DNA of 64,000 bases from Lucinisca nassula (taxonomy: Eukaryota; Mollusca; Bivalvia; Lucinida; Lucinidae): assembly GCA_963580285.1 (NCBI GenBank), contig OY757014.1:98768072-98832071 (forward strand), given 5' to 3'. Position 1 is the first letter of the stretch. Every line of letters begins with the position of its first letter. The translations under genes and the position numbers were made by a program. The notes under the pieces were generated by a model, which saw only the letters and a program-made list of their open reading frames with translations, was not told the origin of the DNA and did no database searches. Shown here piece after piece: positions 11,130 through 21,798 of the stretch.

Positions 11130-11245
11130 CTATTATATCTTTAAATGGCGTGTTGTGTGTACTCATTAGAATCGCCTCATCTCGCCTCGATAAGGCGATT
11201 CTAATGAGTACAAAGAACATACCCTTGTATATTAGAACATCAATT
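11130..11245. mobile_element. Partial palindromic MITE (GTACTCGTTAGAAC family)
   Basis: Hairpin gtactcattagaatcgcc / ggcgattctaatgagtac around a short tcgcctcgat centre. Only the core of the family remains, close to exon 5. Confidence 0.6.
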
Positions 11246-11447
11246 AGATATTACAAAAACATTTAGACCTCATTATTTGAGTAAACCTCAGTGACTCGAA
11301 GTGAGATTGCCTCGAACAAAGTTTCACGTTCCGAAGGACGTTAGAGCCTTTGACGTTTGATAGAATATAGCGAGGGAACCGCGGTATGCAATGGCTCTTC
11401 CAATGGACTGGAAGCATTAGAAATGTGACAAAATGACGGTTATATAC

Positions 11448-11623
11448 CTGTGTAAGAACTAGTACCAGTCCAAATCCGAACACAAACATTGGCCAGAGTG
11501 ACGTGCCTTTTAGGTCTGGCGCTCTAGTCTGGTACGCCACAAGTCCAGAATGCAACAAAACCCATGTCTCCAGCAGGAGTCGCCAGTAGCGGTTCAAATG
11601 AAGTTTTGTAAACACAAGGCTGC
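11448..11623 (-). CDS. Exon 5 (fifth recognised) of a multi-pass membrane protein gene
   Basis: A 176-nt internal exon on the minus strand. Acceptor TTCCTTATCCAG|GCAGCC; donor CACAG|GTATAT. It begins with two bases that complete the codon left by exon 4 (G|GC, Gly) and ends in phase 0 after ..VLVLTQ. The product continues FLLQG into SLVFTKLHLNRYW, then shows two hydrophobic segments: LLLETWVLLHSGLVAYQ, and SLWPMFVFGFGLVLVL near the end. Between them is a short loop TRAPDLKGTS. No later exon could be placed between 1 and 11.4 kb, so the 3' end is missing or outside the window. Function is unknown. The evidence is splice sites, continuous phase and membrane-like composition, not a named domain. 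Confidence 0.8.
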
Positions 11624-11707
11624 CTGGATAAGGAATATACATTGTACGATGTCAGCTTAAAGATTCGGACATACTCAAACAAGCATATATTTGCATTCTC
11701 AGCTCAT

Positions 11708-11984
11708 CACGAAAACACGGCAATATAAATCTGACCCCTTGAATCCCACTTTTTTATATAGTAAAACTGGAGTTTACAGAGGTAAACCTTATGTTTCTTA
11801 TTTCTGCGCTAACATATAGATTGTGAGTACTCGTTAGAACCGCCTCAATGAGGTGGTTCTAAGGAGTAGCCACAATCTATATTTTGAGCAGAAATGAGAA
11901 AAATGTCACAATATTTCATCTTGAAATTTTCTCTTTTTCGGCAATAAAATTTACAATGTATTTTTATAGGCATGTTTTCGTAAT
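11708..11984. mobile_element. Palindromic MITE (GTACTCGTTAGAAC family), complete copy
   Basis: Inverted outer ends: cacgaaaacacggcaatata, and tataggcatgttttcgta on the right. The centre is the hairpin gtactcgttagaaccgcc / ggtggttctaaggagtagcc, flanked by ttatttctgcgct and gagcagaaatgag. About 277 bp and non-coding. It lies 85 bp upstream (in gene sense) of exon 5. Confidence 0.8.
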
Positions 11985-12052
11985 GTAATTTACAGAACTC
12001 GTTTAGTTAACTACTGCGGCGTGATGTTCCTACCTCAAAAATAAATTGAATA

Positions 12053-12215
12053 GCCGCCGTGGTGTAGCGGATAAGCTACGCGCCCCATAAAACAGGGGTC
12101 ATGGGTTCGATTCTGGGCTTCTCCAGACTTTCGGATGAGTCTTTTAACCGATGCCCCTTCTCCGTATGACATCAGCTGTTGGTGGGACGTAAAACTCAAA
12201 CACACTCACACTCAA
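12053..12215 (+). mobile_element. tRNA-derived SINE, family E
   Basis: The head GTGGTGTAGCGGATAAGC holds an A box, and GGGTTCGATTCTGGG a B box. The body reads cttctccagactttcggatg, and the 3' end is gtgggacgtaaaactcaaac. Related copies lie at 32790 (plus) and 62722 (minus, 5' half). The tail again resembles the GACGTTAAA 3' ends of the other families. Confidence 0.75.
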
Positions 12216-12526
12216 GAAAACGACTCAGGCGACTTCACATGGTCATTTAGCCTCGATTTTTACTTGATTAGTTCCTTTAGAAAAGCTATACACGAAGATT
12301 TTGTTCAAACAACAAAACCTATGTTCAAATCATAAAATTCACGTGCCGTTTGAACATGGGGTTGGAACTTTTGTTTACGTAATGTTCACCGACGTGACAT
12401 TATTGCCCTGAACGTAGCATTCTAAAATTTTTTTATGGCATCAGAATGTTACTGCGGAACCGCCGTCATTGTTAGCAACGTTCTGAACTAGCCGCCATGT
12501 TGGTTTTATTTCGCATTTGAAGAGTT
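12216..12526. other. Unassigned intronic spacer
   Basis: No gene found. tgttcaaacaacaaaacctatgttc at 12301 and cgtttgaacatggg at 12347 hint at a decayed inverted repeat. An agccgccatgttgg motif also appears near 50059 in variant form. Confidence 0.35.
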
Positions 12527-12675
12527 TATTCACCATATTTGCATTATTTGCTGGCTCCCAGCTTGAACGTTGTCAATTTGTAACCAGACCCCCTGACCTT
12601 TCAAGGTCAGGGGGTCTGGTTACCAGTTAACCTTCAGACTAGGAACCAGCAGATAATGCAAAAAAGGGTGAATAG
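12527..12675. mobile_element. Hairpin MITE (TATTCACC family), copy 1
   Basis: Ends tattcaccatatttgcatt and aatgcaaaaaagggtgaata are inverted. The core is a near-perfect hairpin: aaccagaccccctgacc, ttt, then caaggtcagggggtctggtt. The copy at 59346-59518 has the same ends and core. Confidence 0.85.
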
Positions 12676-13044
12676 CGGTTGTTTTGAGGCGTCATCATCA
12701 CAATTTGCCGTTTGAATCGCAAGTTATGCAAGAGCAACGACCACCCTTGGTTAGTTCACTGCAGTAACATTTGCCCGGCCCCTCGAAGGATATTTCACAC
12801 GAGGTTCAAACAGCTTCCTCGGACGCCGGCAAATATTAACGCATGAAAAACACTGGATGATCCCTATTTTGGACAATGGCAACGTTATAACATTGATACC
12901 GCTGTTCCACCGTTAATAGGAAAGTTTGTAACTTTTTTCTCGTTTCCATTTTTGCCCAATAATCCAACCAGAATTTTCAACACGCAATTAATGTAAAATG
13001 GAAGAAATTCAAGTTATAAAGGTAATTTTTATCAGTCACCACCT

Positions 13045-13500
13045 ATATTAATTGCATTGTAGCACACTGACCTGATAAAGATATGCTATCTCAGGACAAG
13101 TGAGCCTTATCAGGTCAACGTGACGTTGCACATTTTTTAATGAATGGGACTACTAGAAAAATTGACAAAATGTTAATATTACTGGAAAATAATGGAAAAA
13201 TGACTTATTAAATATCACTGAAAAAAAATAAAGTCAGCTGATAATAAATATATCGATCGCCGGAATGTTGGGACCAACTGAGGACCATCGATAAATGATA
13301 ATAAATTACTAATATAAGAGTGTACAAGGGGATAAACTGATAAATAGAATACCAGATTCGTGTCATTTGATATCAAGTTTATCAGGCTCCGCTTTGAGAA
13401 CGCATGTAGAATCGCTCGGCAAGCCTCGGGATTCTACAAGCGTTCTCAAAGCCTTGCCTGATAAACTTGATATCAAAAGACACGAACCTGGTATTCTCTT
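13045..13500. mobile_element. Palindromic MITE (GATATCAAGTTTATCAGGC family), copy 1
   Basis: 13045-13140 is a sub-palindrome (tgacctgataaagatatgc ... gccttatcaggtcaac). An AT-rich middle follows. 13330-13498 is a hairpin with arms gatatcaagtttatcaggc and gcctgataaacttgatatc around a gaacgc..gattctac core. A copy inverted relative to this one is at 51235-51690, and a fragment at 51700-51795. Confidence 0.8.
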
Positions 13501-13599
13501 TATTTTAGGTTCTTAGGGGTATGAACATCGTCGTGTCACGGCGAAGTTCGGGTGCCACTTACTTTGCTCATGACCCTTTGCTGTTCATATTTTAATTAA

Positions 13600-13790
13600 G
13601 AAATAGATCAGCTCTCACTGTGATTTGTTGAGTAATAAATCACAGTTTGGAGGTCAGTTGTAAAGTAGACAAGTCACGAGCGCTACGTAGACAAACCACG
13701 AGCGCGTAGCGCGCGTGATTTGTCTACTTACAACTGACGACAAAGTGTGATTTATTACACAACAAATCACAAACTAGAGCTGATCTATTT
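13600..13790. mobile_element. Long-palindrome MITE with AAATAGATCAGCTC ends
   Basis: Ends gaaatagatcagctct and agagctgatctatttc are inverted. Further pairs run inward: tgatttgttgagtaataaat/atttattacacaacaaatca and tcagttgtaaagtagacaa/ttgtctacttacaactga, with a CG-rich centre (gagcgcgtagcgcgc). About 190 bp and non-coding. Confidence 0.8.
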
Positions 13791-13799
13791 CGATTCTAC

Positions 13800-14415
13800 A
13801 GACTCAAAATCGGCAATAATGCTGTTGTTTCCTTCAACTTGAGCCAAATATTGGCCTAGGTGACTTGATGTGCAGAATTCGTAACTCAGCAATGCCGGGT
13901 AAGCTAACATTTGAAGGCTTCTACCATGAATTTCGTCTCAGTTCCATATGTCCTTTAGCCCTGGAAGGATTTTCAGTATACTTTGGTCAAATGTTGACCT
14001 AAGTGAGATGATATGCAGGACCCGCAACTCAACCATGCCGACTTAAGGTCAAGGTCACAACAGAAGATCAAGAGATTGAGCCTCCAATTTCGTGTTCCCT
14101 CCATATCTCCTTTACCATAGGAAGGATTTCCTTTAAACTTTAAAACCATAACCAAGCCATGCTGAATCTATAGGTGAAGGTCACAATTGAAGGTCACGCG
14201 TCTGGGGTTTGGATTTCGTGTCTGCCCTATATCTCGTTTAACCATGGAAAGAGTTTCTTTAAATACTGGCCTATGTGAGATGATATGCAGAACCTGTAAC
14301 GCAACCATGCCGGATCAAGGTCACAGTTGAAGGTCACCAGTTTGAGTCTTGAATTTCTTGTCGGCTCCATATCACCTTCAGCCCCGGAATGATTTTCATT
14401 GACCTGCGGCGAGGG
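13800..14415. repeat. AAGGTCA-type tandem array, period about 145-155 bp
   Basis: About four diverged units. Landmarks: gagatgatatgcag, caaccatgccg, aaggtcacaa, ccatat, ggaaggattt. Non-coding. Confidence 0.7.
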
Positions 14416-14439
14416 CTATAGCTGTCCATCAGACTGTCT

Positions 14440-15790
14440 TCTTGTTATCGTTGTAATTATTATGTCCCCAACTTGTTTGTTCGTTCGTTCGTCACGCTTT
14501 ATTGTGCATTGCATAACTTAAGAACCATGCATGCCTGTGTTTTGAAATTTCATATATGGATTCCTCATGAAAAAATAGTTGACCCATATTTGTTTTCTTA
14601 TCTGAATTATCTCCACTTTTTGAGTTATTTCCCTTTTAATTAGATAACATAGGAATCTCATTAGCAAGATATCTGAAAAAGTATTTGAGCTAGAGCCTTG
14701 AAATTTGGTGTACTGATTTGGACTGAGAAGGAGATAACCTGATTAAATTTTCAAACAAAAAATATGTACTTTTGTTGGAGTTATTGCCCTTTGCAATTTC
14801 TGGCCATTTAATCCTGTTGCTTACAAGTGCATCACATAACTTAAGAACCATGTATGGTAGTGTTTTGAAATTTCATATATGGATTACTCATGAAAAAATA
14901 GTTGACCCGTATTTTTTTATCTGAATTATCTCCCCTTTTTGAGTTATTGCCCTTTTAATTAGATAACTTGGGAATCTCGTTAGCATGATATCTGAAAAAG
15001 TATATGAGCTAGAGCCTTGACATTAGGTGTACTAATTTGGACCGAAGAGGAGATCACCTGATTAAATTAAAAAAAAAATATATGCAATTTTGTTGGAGTG
15101 ATTGCCCTTTGCAATTTTTGGCCATTTAATCCTGTCGCTTGCAAGTGCATAGCATAACTTTACAATCATGTATGCTTGTGTTTTGATACTTCATGTATGG
15201 ATTCCTCATGATAAATAGTTGATCCGTATATTTTTTCTCATCTGACTTATCTCCCCTGTTCGAGTTATTTCACATTTAACTAAATAACATAGAAATCTCG
15301 TTAGCAAGATATCTCAAAAAGTATTTGAGCTACAGTCTTGATATTTTGTTTACTGATTGAGACTGAGCAGGAGATCATCTGATTAAATTTTCAACCAATT
15401 TAATGAAATTTTGTGGGAGTTATGGCCCTTTGCAATTTCTGGCTGTTTAATTGTGTTGCTTTCTAGAGTATGGCATTACTTTAAGACTGTGTATGCTAGT
15501 GTCTTGAAATTTCATGTATGGATTCCTCATGAAAGAATAGTTGAACTGTATTTTTTGTCTTATCTGAATTATCTCCACTTCTCGTGTTATTTCCCTTTTA
15601 ATTAAATAACATATAGATCTTGTTAGCAAGATATCTCAAAAAAGTATTTCAGCTAGAGCCTTGATATTTGGCATACTGATTGGGACTAAGCAGCAGATCA
15701 CCTGATTAAATTTTCAACCAATGTAATGAAATTTCGTTGGAGTTATGCTCCTTTAATGTAATTTTTGGTAATTTTGATGGTTTTGCTTTA
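14440..15790. repeat. Tandem array, period about 320 bp
   Basis: The block cataacttaagaaccatg recurs at about 14512, 14833, 15151 and 15474. Each unit carries gattcctcatgaaa, ttagcaagatatctgaaaa and agttattgccctttgcaat. Four diverged units. ORFs at 15411 and 15447 are chance. Confidence 0.85.
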
Positions 15791-15954
15791 TGGCCCTTTG
15801 AAAAATTGGGCATTTAGGGGCAAACATATGGTTGGGGGCATTGTGTTTTACAAACATCATTTCTAGTTAAAATGGTTATTATAATTATTATTATTGTATT
15901 ATTATGTTATACAAAAAAAAGATGTATGTCCGCGGGTGGACGGGCTGCGGGCTT
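15791..15954. other. Unassigned AT-rich spacer
   Basis: Contains an attatta-rich run (15880-15905). Nothing else seen. Confidence 0.4.
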
Positions 15955-16500
15955 CAACATTCCGTTTCCGGAGCATAACTCCGCAACCGTTTAAAATATT
16001 GTAATGATACTTGGCAGGATTATAGAACAGGTCAGCGCGGAGTGTTGTGTGAAAGAATGGCAACTCTGCTTATCTTTATCTTTTGAATAATCTCCCCTGA
16101 TCCATATTTTCACTTTATTTTCGTTTCCGGGGCATAACTGGGCAACCGTTTGAAATATTTCAATAATACTTGGTAGGATTGCAGAACAGGTCATTTCGGA
16201 ATGTTGCGTGCAAGGATGACAACTCTGCTTGTCTTTATTCTCGATTTTTTTCTCTTGATCCGTATTTTTCAACTTTTCGTTTGCAGAGCACAACTCCGTA
16301 ACCGTTTGAAATATTTAATGAACCTTGGTAGGATTATAGACTAGGTCAGTGCGGAGTGTCGAGTGCAAGAATATTAACTCTACTTGTCTTCATTTTCGAA
16401 TTACCGCTCCTGTTCCATATTATTATTTTAGTTTAGTTTCCGGAGCATAACTCGGCAACCGTTTGAAATGTTTCAATAATACTTGGTAGGTTTTATGGCC
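15955..16500. repeat. Tandem array, period about 157 bp
   Basis: Landmark gtttccggagcataactc recurs at about 15963, 16120, 16277 and 16434, each followed by gcaaccgtttgaaat and acttggtaggat. Confidence 0.85.
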
Positions 16501-16504
16501 TTTT

Positions 16505-16893
16505 CAAGGTTAGCTCACTTATATCGAGCCGATCGTTAATCAGAGGTGGGAGAAAACCGGAGTACTCGGAGAAAAAACACCTGACCTTCATCTGCAGAAC
16601 TTAGCGTCTCACATGTAACCAGAGCCAGGCTCAAACCACAGCGGTGACTGTGAGAGACCTAATGATTAACCCTTATCTTGCTGAATATTTATTTAAGCCA
16701 CACCCATTTCTGTCTATAAACCAATCAAATTACTTGATGTAATTTATTGCTACAAATTCATACACTGAATGCCAAACAGTGTAGATCCTGATCAGATGGC
16801 TGATCTGGATCTACACCGTTTGTAAAGATAGGGGTTGTCGTGAACAGTAAGATAAGGGTTAAGAGTCAGCGCTCTTTTCTACAAGGCCACGGA
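16505..16893 (-). mobile_element. tRNA-derived SINE, family A (minus), split by a MITE
   Basis: The two halves (16505-16669 and 16863-16893) form one SINE when the 189-bp insertion is set aside. Minus-strand tRNA-like head: ggcctccgtggccttgtag, then gagcgctgactctta. The body has ccgagtactccggttttc and the 3' end gattaacgatcggctcgat. It matches 63768-63925 for the head and 645-868 for the 3' end. Confidence 0.75.
16670..16858. mobile_element. piggyBac-type MITE, 189 bp, TTAA-flanked
   Basis: Flanked by TTAA on both sides (16666-16669 and 16859-16862), with inverted termini CCCTTATCTTGCTG and CAGTAAGATAAGGG. The TTAA target duplication and CCC-starting termini are hallmarks of piggyBac-group elements. 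The interior has a hairpin (gtgtagatcctgatcag / ctgatctggatctacac). The insertion point in the SINE is clear because other copies read taatgattaaaagtcag uninterrupted. Confidence 0.9.
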
Positions 16894-17062
16894 GGCCCGT
16901 TACTGCATCATATCATTAGCCAACATTTGCAGCTTTGCACGGTAGGCGATCAATGAAAAACAGGGATTTTCTAAAGAATATAGAATTGACAAATAACTAG
17001 ATGTTATGGAGCACTAACGAAATTTGGCCTTTTCGCCCAACATTGACGGCCCGTGCAATTAC

Positions 17063-17323
17063 CTTGTAGCAGGAACATCCAAACATGACAGAAGCCTAAA
17101 GCATGTCCTACAGTGTTCTCCATCGGGTGATACCAGAATGTATAGACCGCACACCAGGAAAATGTATATCCATGGTATTTTCTGATCAGAACTGTGGGAC
17201 CATAATTCAACTTGAGTTTCTCGCTGAGGCTTCCTGTGTTGTGAATCGATGGCCAACCGAAGAAAAGACCGCGGTTTCTGTATTCCATCAGGATAATCAG
17301 TGTGACCAGCATGGCAAAAGCGC
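17063..17323 (-). CDS. Exon 4 of a multi-pass membrane protein gene
   Basis: A 261-nt exon on the minus strand. Acceptor CTCTTTACAAATAG|GCGCTT; donor CTACAAG|GTAATT. Phase 1 at both ends, and the first two bases complete a Gly codon from exon 3. It encodes a hydrophobic segment (AFAMLVTLIILMEYRN), then GLFFGWPSIHNTGSLSEK, and a strikingly His/Trp/Tyr-rich stretch FSWCAVYTFWYHPMENTVGH followed by ALGFCHVWMFLLQ. Conserved-looking HNTG and HPMENTxGHxxG motifs suggest metal or cofactor-binding residues at the membrane, but that is inference. It is the most informative exon for a database search. A degenerate tandem partial copy lies just upstream at about 17530-17585. Confidence 0.85.
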
Positions 17324-17525
17324 CTATTTGTAAAGAGAAAACCATATCAAGTGAACGAATTCATGCAAATCCCTCTTTATATAAAGAACAAACTGGGCAT
17401 TACAAGGGTATACACCATCGTCCTTAATATTGTGTTAAGCATAAATTGTGGGTACTCGTTAGAACCGCCCGCGTTTTATTTCTAAAGCTGGTGTAAGAAA
17501 ATATATATAAAACAATTTAGCTGAA
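17263..17525. repeat. Tandem segmental duplication, unit 1
   Basis: Covers the 5' part of exon 4, its acceptor and upstream intron (catgcaaat, ctttatataaagaacaaactgg), and ends in a fragment of the GTACTCGTTAGAAC MITE. It is paralogous to 17526-18015. Confidence 0.8.
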
Positions 17526-17529
17526 AGAC

Positions 17530-17583
17530 CGCGATTTTTGTTTCATATCAGGAGTATTAGTATGACCAGCATGGCAAAAGCGT
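17530..17583 (-). pseudogene. Duplicated partial exon 4 (non-functional)
   Basis: The minus strand repeats the start of exon 4 (AFAMLVILILLI) with the same acceptor context (AAGTAG|ACGC), then hits an in-frame TGA where exon 4 reads Glu. It lacks the His-rich half and the donor. Included in an mRNA it would truncate the protein, so it is best called a relic exon. Confidence 0.75.
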
Positions 17584-17612
17584 CTACTTGTGAAGAGAAA
17601 ACCATATCAAAT

Positions 17613-17848
17613 GGGCCCCGCCAAGCGAATTTGGGTCTTCGAGCATTCCGTAATGACAAACTTTAACTGCGCATGCCCAGCCATTCAGAGGGGCCAGGGA
17701 TATGGCTTTCTGCCTGAAGGTTCCTCTTGATTCAATGCTTGTATGAGCGAGCAGCGAAGGTTCTGGCGAGACTGCGCGGATGCGCAGGCTCGTCTGAACC
17801 TTCGCTGCTCGCATAGGCGATAAGTACCAAAATCGCTTGACGGGGCCC
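17613..17848. mobile_element. MITE, GGGCCCC family, copy 2
   Basis: 236 bp, termini GGGCCCCGCCAAGCGAATTT and CGCTTGACGGGGCCC. AAAT flanks both sides (17609-17612 and 17849-17852). The paralogous empty site in unit 1 (atatcaagtgaacgaattc) confirms the insertion and its boundaries. Confidence 0.9.
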
Positions 17849-18189
17849 AAATGGACAAGTTCATGCAAACCGTTCTTTATATAAAGAACAAACTGGACTT
17901 TATAAGGGTTTAAGCCATTGCGTCTTAATTTTATAATAAGAATAAATTGTGGATACTCGTTAGAATCGCCTCAGTAAGGCGGTTCTAACTAGTACCACAA
18001 TTGATATCTGAAGCTAGTGTAAGAAAAATATGACACTTTTTCAGCGGTAAAGATGTCCGTTTGAGGAGCCCTGAAACAATTCACTATGTCACACGGGTGT
18101 GGCCTAATGATGTTGCACTGAGATAGTTAAAGTATGGCGTTTCTCTATGGATATTTTTTTCTGATATTTTCTAAGTGTTGCTACAATTA

Positions 18190-20215
18190 TTTATTGTTGT
18201 AATTTAACACCAACATGGTGGTCCCCCGGGGAAGCGACGGGGCAATAATCCAACCCTACATTTCATTTAAGGCCATATATCTTCGAAACCGCTCAGATCC
18301 ACAACCCTAAAACGATTTATGTTCTTGTTCCTTATAATCAGACACATTCAGTGACACAAACCAGGGATCCCATAGGGTGCGCTTGGGCCATGCTCTAGCC
18401 CCACCCCACTTCATAAATGGCAATGTATCGCAGAAACCGTTCAGATCGTGGTCCCCAAAACCATATATTTATTCATGGTCCTTTTGATAATACGAATGCA
18501 GTTGGTGCCCCACCATTCCACTACTTAAAATGCCTTATATCTCAGGAACCGTTCAGATCCCCGTCCAAAACCCTATCTATTCTTGTTCCTTATGATATGA
18601 CGCATTCCGAGATACCAACCAAGCCTCTGGCAGGTCAATGCACAAACCCTCCACATTATTATTATTATTTTATTAAAATATTATTATTATTATTATACTT
18701 TCCTTTTTTATTTCCGCCAAAATTTGGTCTTGACGAGTATTCTCATTAACCACCCGGCGGGTTGTTCTGAAATTTTGACATATGATAGGTATGGATATGA
18801 CGTTGTGCAAAACGGGGTTTAAAACTCCTAATCGCGGACCCCTGTTTGCATGGAAAAAATGCGCCCATTTTTGTTTTTGTCCAGACGAGTTCTCAGAAGT
18901 CGTTCCATGGATTTCTGAAAGTTTGGGGATATACGTAACAGGTATCAGTATGAGGATTTAGAAGAGGGTTTTAAAGGGTCACCGGGGTCCATCGGGGCCA
19001 TGCCTCAACCCCTTCACAACATAAAAGGCCTAATATCTCGGAGACCGCTCAGATCCTCAGCCCTTAACTATATATGCTATTGTTGTTTATGATAAGACGC
19101 ATTCAAAGGGGCCACCTGGGGATCTCCCGGGGACGATTGAGACCATGCCCAAGCCCCCCACACCTTTCAAAAACCACATGTATTCTTTTGGGGTGCGCTA
19201 TGCTCATCTCACCACTTCATAAAAGGCCATATATCTGAGTTTGATTGAAAGAGTTGGATTTAACGGCATGTCAACCCCTGTGGGTCATTTTGCATCATCT
19301 CCCAGAGAAAGGGCGAAAAAGAGATAGTAGAGGAGATGAAAGAAAAGAGACAGGGGAAAAAGAGAAAAATGAATGGAAATATCGAAACAGAAGAGATAAC
19401 AACAGCCCCCTCTACCCTTAACTGCTGCAAGGGCAGCAGGTTTTGCCCAACTGCAAGCTAATCTAGTTGATCGCCCCACTGACGCAAGGTATGTCTGAGA
19501 AACTGTTCATATCCCCACGCTTGAACCATATATACACCTATATACATTGTATTCTTGTTCCTTAGGATAAGAAGCATTTATTGACACCAACTTTGGAGTC
19601 CCTCGGTGTGCGCCAGAGCCATGCCCGACCATTCCACTTAAAAAAAGGTAATTTAACTCAGAACCTGTTAATATTGGCTATTTCTGCAGGCCACCACTCC
19701 ACTTCATATATAAAGCATAATACCTTAGAAACTGGTCATATCGCCATCCCATAAACCGTGAATATTCGTGTTCCTTATGATCGAATACATTCAGTGAAAC
19801 CAACTTTGGGTTTGTCAAGGATGGGCCATGCCTCATCACTCTAATTCAAATAAGTCCTCATTTTTCAGAAACTGTTATGATCCCCACCCCTAAAATGTGT
19901 CCGATCTCAGTAAAAGTGCATAGATTGACAGATATATCATGTTAATTATTGTTACTTATGATAAGATGCATTCGGTGACATCAACTTGGGGTCCCCGGGA
20001 TGTGCTAGGTGTATACCACCCACTCCACTTCAGAGCTTAGTATCTCAGAACAATTCAGATCCCCACCCCTAAACCATACATGTATACATTCTTGTCTCTT
20101 ATAATAAGACACATTCTGTTACACCGACCTTGAGTAACGGCCATGCCTAACCACATAGCTTCAAAAAGGCCTAATACTGCAGACACATTTTTTTTTCTAT
20201 ATAAAAGGGGTGGCC
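18190..20215. repeat. Highly diverged tandem array, period about 165-200 bp
   Basis: Recurring blocks: ccatatatctcagaaaccg, ttcagatccccacccctaaa, attcttgttccttatgataag, acattcagtgacaccaac, and gggatcccnggggtgcgc. About ten units. 19230-19470 is interrupted by a different repeat (ggcatgtcaacccctgtggg) that recurs at 27640-27800. The 110-residue plus ORF at 18417 is array sequence. Confidence 0.75.
19230..19480. mobile_element. Dispersed insertion shared with 27640-27800
   Basis: Common blocks: catgtcaacccctgtgggtc, tcccagagaaagggcgaaa, aaatgaatggaa, ccctctaccc. It starts with tttgattgaaagagttgg and taacggcatg. Possibly a SINE remnant; both copies sit inside tandem arrays. Confidence 0.55.
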
Positions 20216-20780
20216 TCTCTAATGGTGCAATAAACAAGTCCTTGGGACCATAGTGCACATCAAAGGCTTATCTAATCTAAGTGATTATGAGGTGATTATG
20301 AGCAGAGACTCCCTGTGAGATATGTTTAAAAAGGGGCTCTATACGGGGAAATTGTGTGATGGTATATTTTTTTATTTTATTTTATTGAGATTGTTTCCAA
20401 CAAAATGTTGTTTTAAATTACTTTTTTTTATTTAAAAAAAAGTAAAGGGAAACACTGACATTCATTGTTTCATTTACTCAAACATGAAAAGAAGTAAACT
20501 AAATGAACTGATTAATTCAAAATTAAATCAATCAATTAACATTTATTTATTTACTTATTTATTCATTATTTTTGAAAGAATGTTATACAAATCATACAAT
20601 GTCTAAACCATAACATAGCATTTTATAGTTTCAGTCAAGATGCAACTATAAAGTGTTTATCGTTTTTAAACACAATCATATCAGAAAAGAGAACCCCCAT
20701 AAAACAGGGGCCTAGAGGATTGTGCATTATTTTTCTTATTTCGACTAAAAACATATTGTGGGACCTCGTTAGATTTTTTT
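20216..20780. other. Unassigned AT-rich intronic DNA
   Basis: Low-complexity runs (ttttattttattttat; atttatttatttacttattt) with no ORF or known repeat apart from a short agtgtgggacctcgttaga MITE scrap near 20755. Confidence 0.45.
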
Positions 20781-21016
20781 GGTTGATTTGAGGTTTAACG
20801 TCCCCGTCAACACTGTTAAGGTCATTTTGGAGACGTTGCTTCCAATTTTGTGGGACTTTTACCCGACACTGAGATGAAATGACATTTCAAGCCCTGTCGC
20901 CCAATGAAACCAATAGCGTTTATTAGCATGGGCGGTCCGCCTCGCACCGCGGTTCCTGGACAGGCTTAGATCCTCTAAGCGGTTTACCAGTACTAATGTG
21001 CGGGCCGGATTCAGAA
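20781..21016 (-). mobile_element. SINE-like retroposon, family D (minus), head-truncated
   Basis: gatttgaggtttaacgtccc through gtactaatgtgcgggccgg. The terminal 50 bp of the head is missing where it meets the next element. Confidence 0.85.
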
Positions 21017-21065
21017 GGTTTGACAACAAATATGTTTTTCCATTAACGTTCCTGGTCTAGATCAT

Positions 21066-21295
21066 ATATGAGCCAGCGCATGACAAAACCTACAGTTAGG
21101 CATGTGCGCCCAACGAAGACTCAGATCAGTCTGCTTCGTTGTGCGCTCTAAGGCTAGCTAAGGGCCCAATGCTCCTTCATGCAGCAAGAGAAGTCTCTGG
21201 TTAGACTATATGGATGTGCAGGCTGATCTGAGTCTTCGATTGGCGCACATGTCTTATTGTAGGTTTTGTCGTGCGCTGGCTCATATTTGACCACG
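21066..21295. mobile_element. Long-palindrome MITE (TATGAGCCAGCGC ends)
   Basis: Ends tatgagccagcgcatgacaa and ttgtcgtgcgctggctcata are inverted over about 65 bp, with ctgcttcgttgtgcg-type CG content in the middle. About 228 bp and non-coding. Confidence 0.8.
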
Positions 21296-21362
21296 CCTCT
21301 ACATCTCTCCATTTATAGCAAACATTCGAATTGTTTGCTTAATTGTAGAGATGGGAACTAAC

Positions 21363-21798
21363 GGGAGCTTACCACTTAATGTTTTCCATAGGCGACACTA
21401 GTAACCTTTTACCTGCTCCCACAAAAACTACACATACAAAACTTTTCAAACCTCACTTGTTTATAGAGCCATCCTAGCCCAAAAAGTTAATGAGAAAAAA
21501 TCCACATGTTGATCGGCTCATTTTCAAGTTACAGTCAACCATGTTTGTTTACCTGCTAAAACCAACATTTTTAAAGGAGGGGTGACCATATAAAATCAGC
21601 AAAAATTTCTTTGAGCTTGCAGATATATTTATAAAACTTGCATCATTTTAGTTCCTTATACCTATCATTTTCTCCCATTGAAATAAAACATGGGATATAT
21701 ATCCAATGGAAGCAAGTCTGGTTTATAGAACGAAACTAAAAGCTCTGTCCCCAAGTGATAAAACCCGGCACCTCCTAGTATTTAGTGTAATGCTACCT
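21363..21798. mobile_element. MITE of about 450 bp, AGGGAGC family, copy 2
   Basis: gggagcttaccacttaatg to tgtaatgctacct. Same orientation and interior as copies 1 and 3. Confidence 0.8.

Larger units (their letters stand above)
17526..18015. repeat. Tandem segmental duplication, unit 2
   Basis: Second copy of the exon-4 5' region plus upstream intron. It carries the 236-bp MITE (17613-17848) that unit 1 lacks, then tttatataaagaacaaactgg and a MITE hairpin (ctcgttagaatcgcc / ggcggttctaac) at about 17950-17995. Confidence 0.8.

Noticed and set aside
18417..18749. 110-codon plus ORF
   Set aside because: Lies in the diverged 165-200-bp tandem array and its reading frame does not persist between units.
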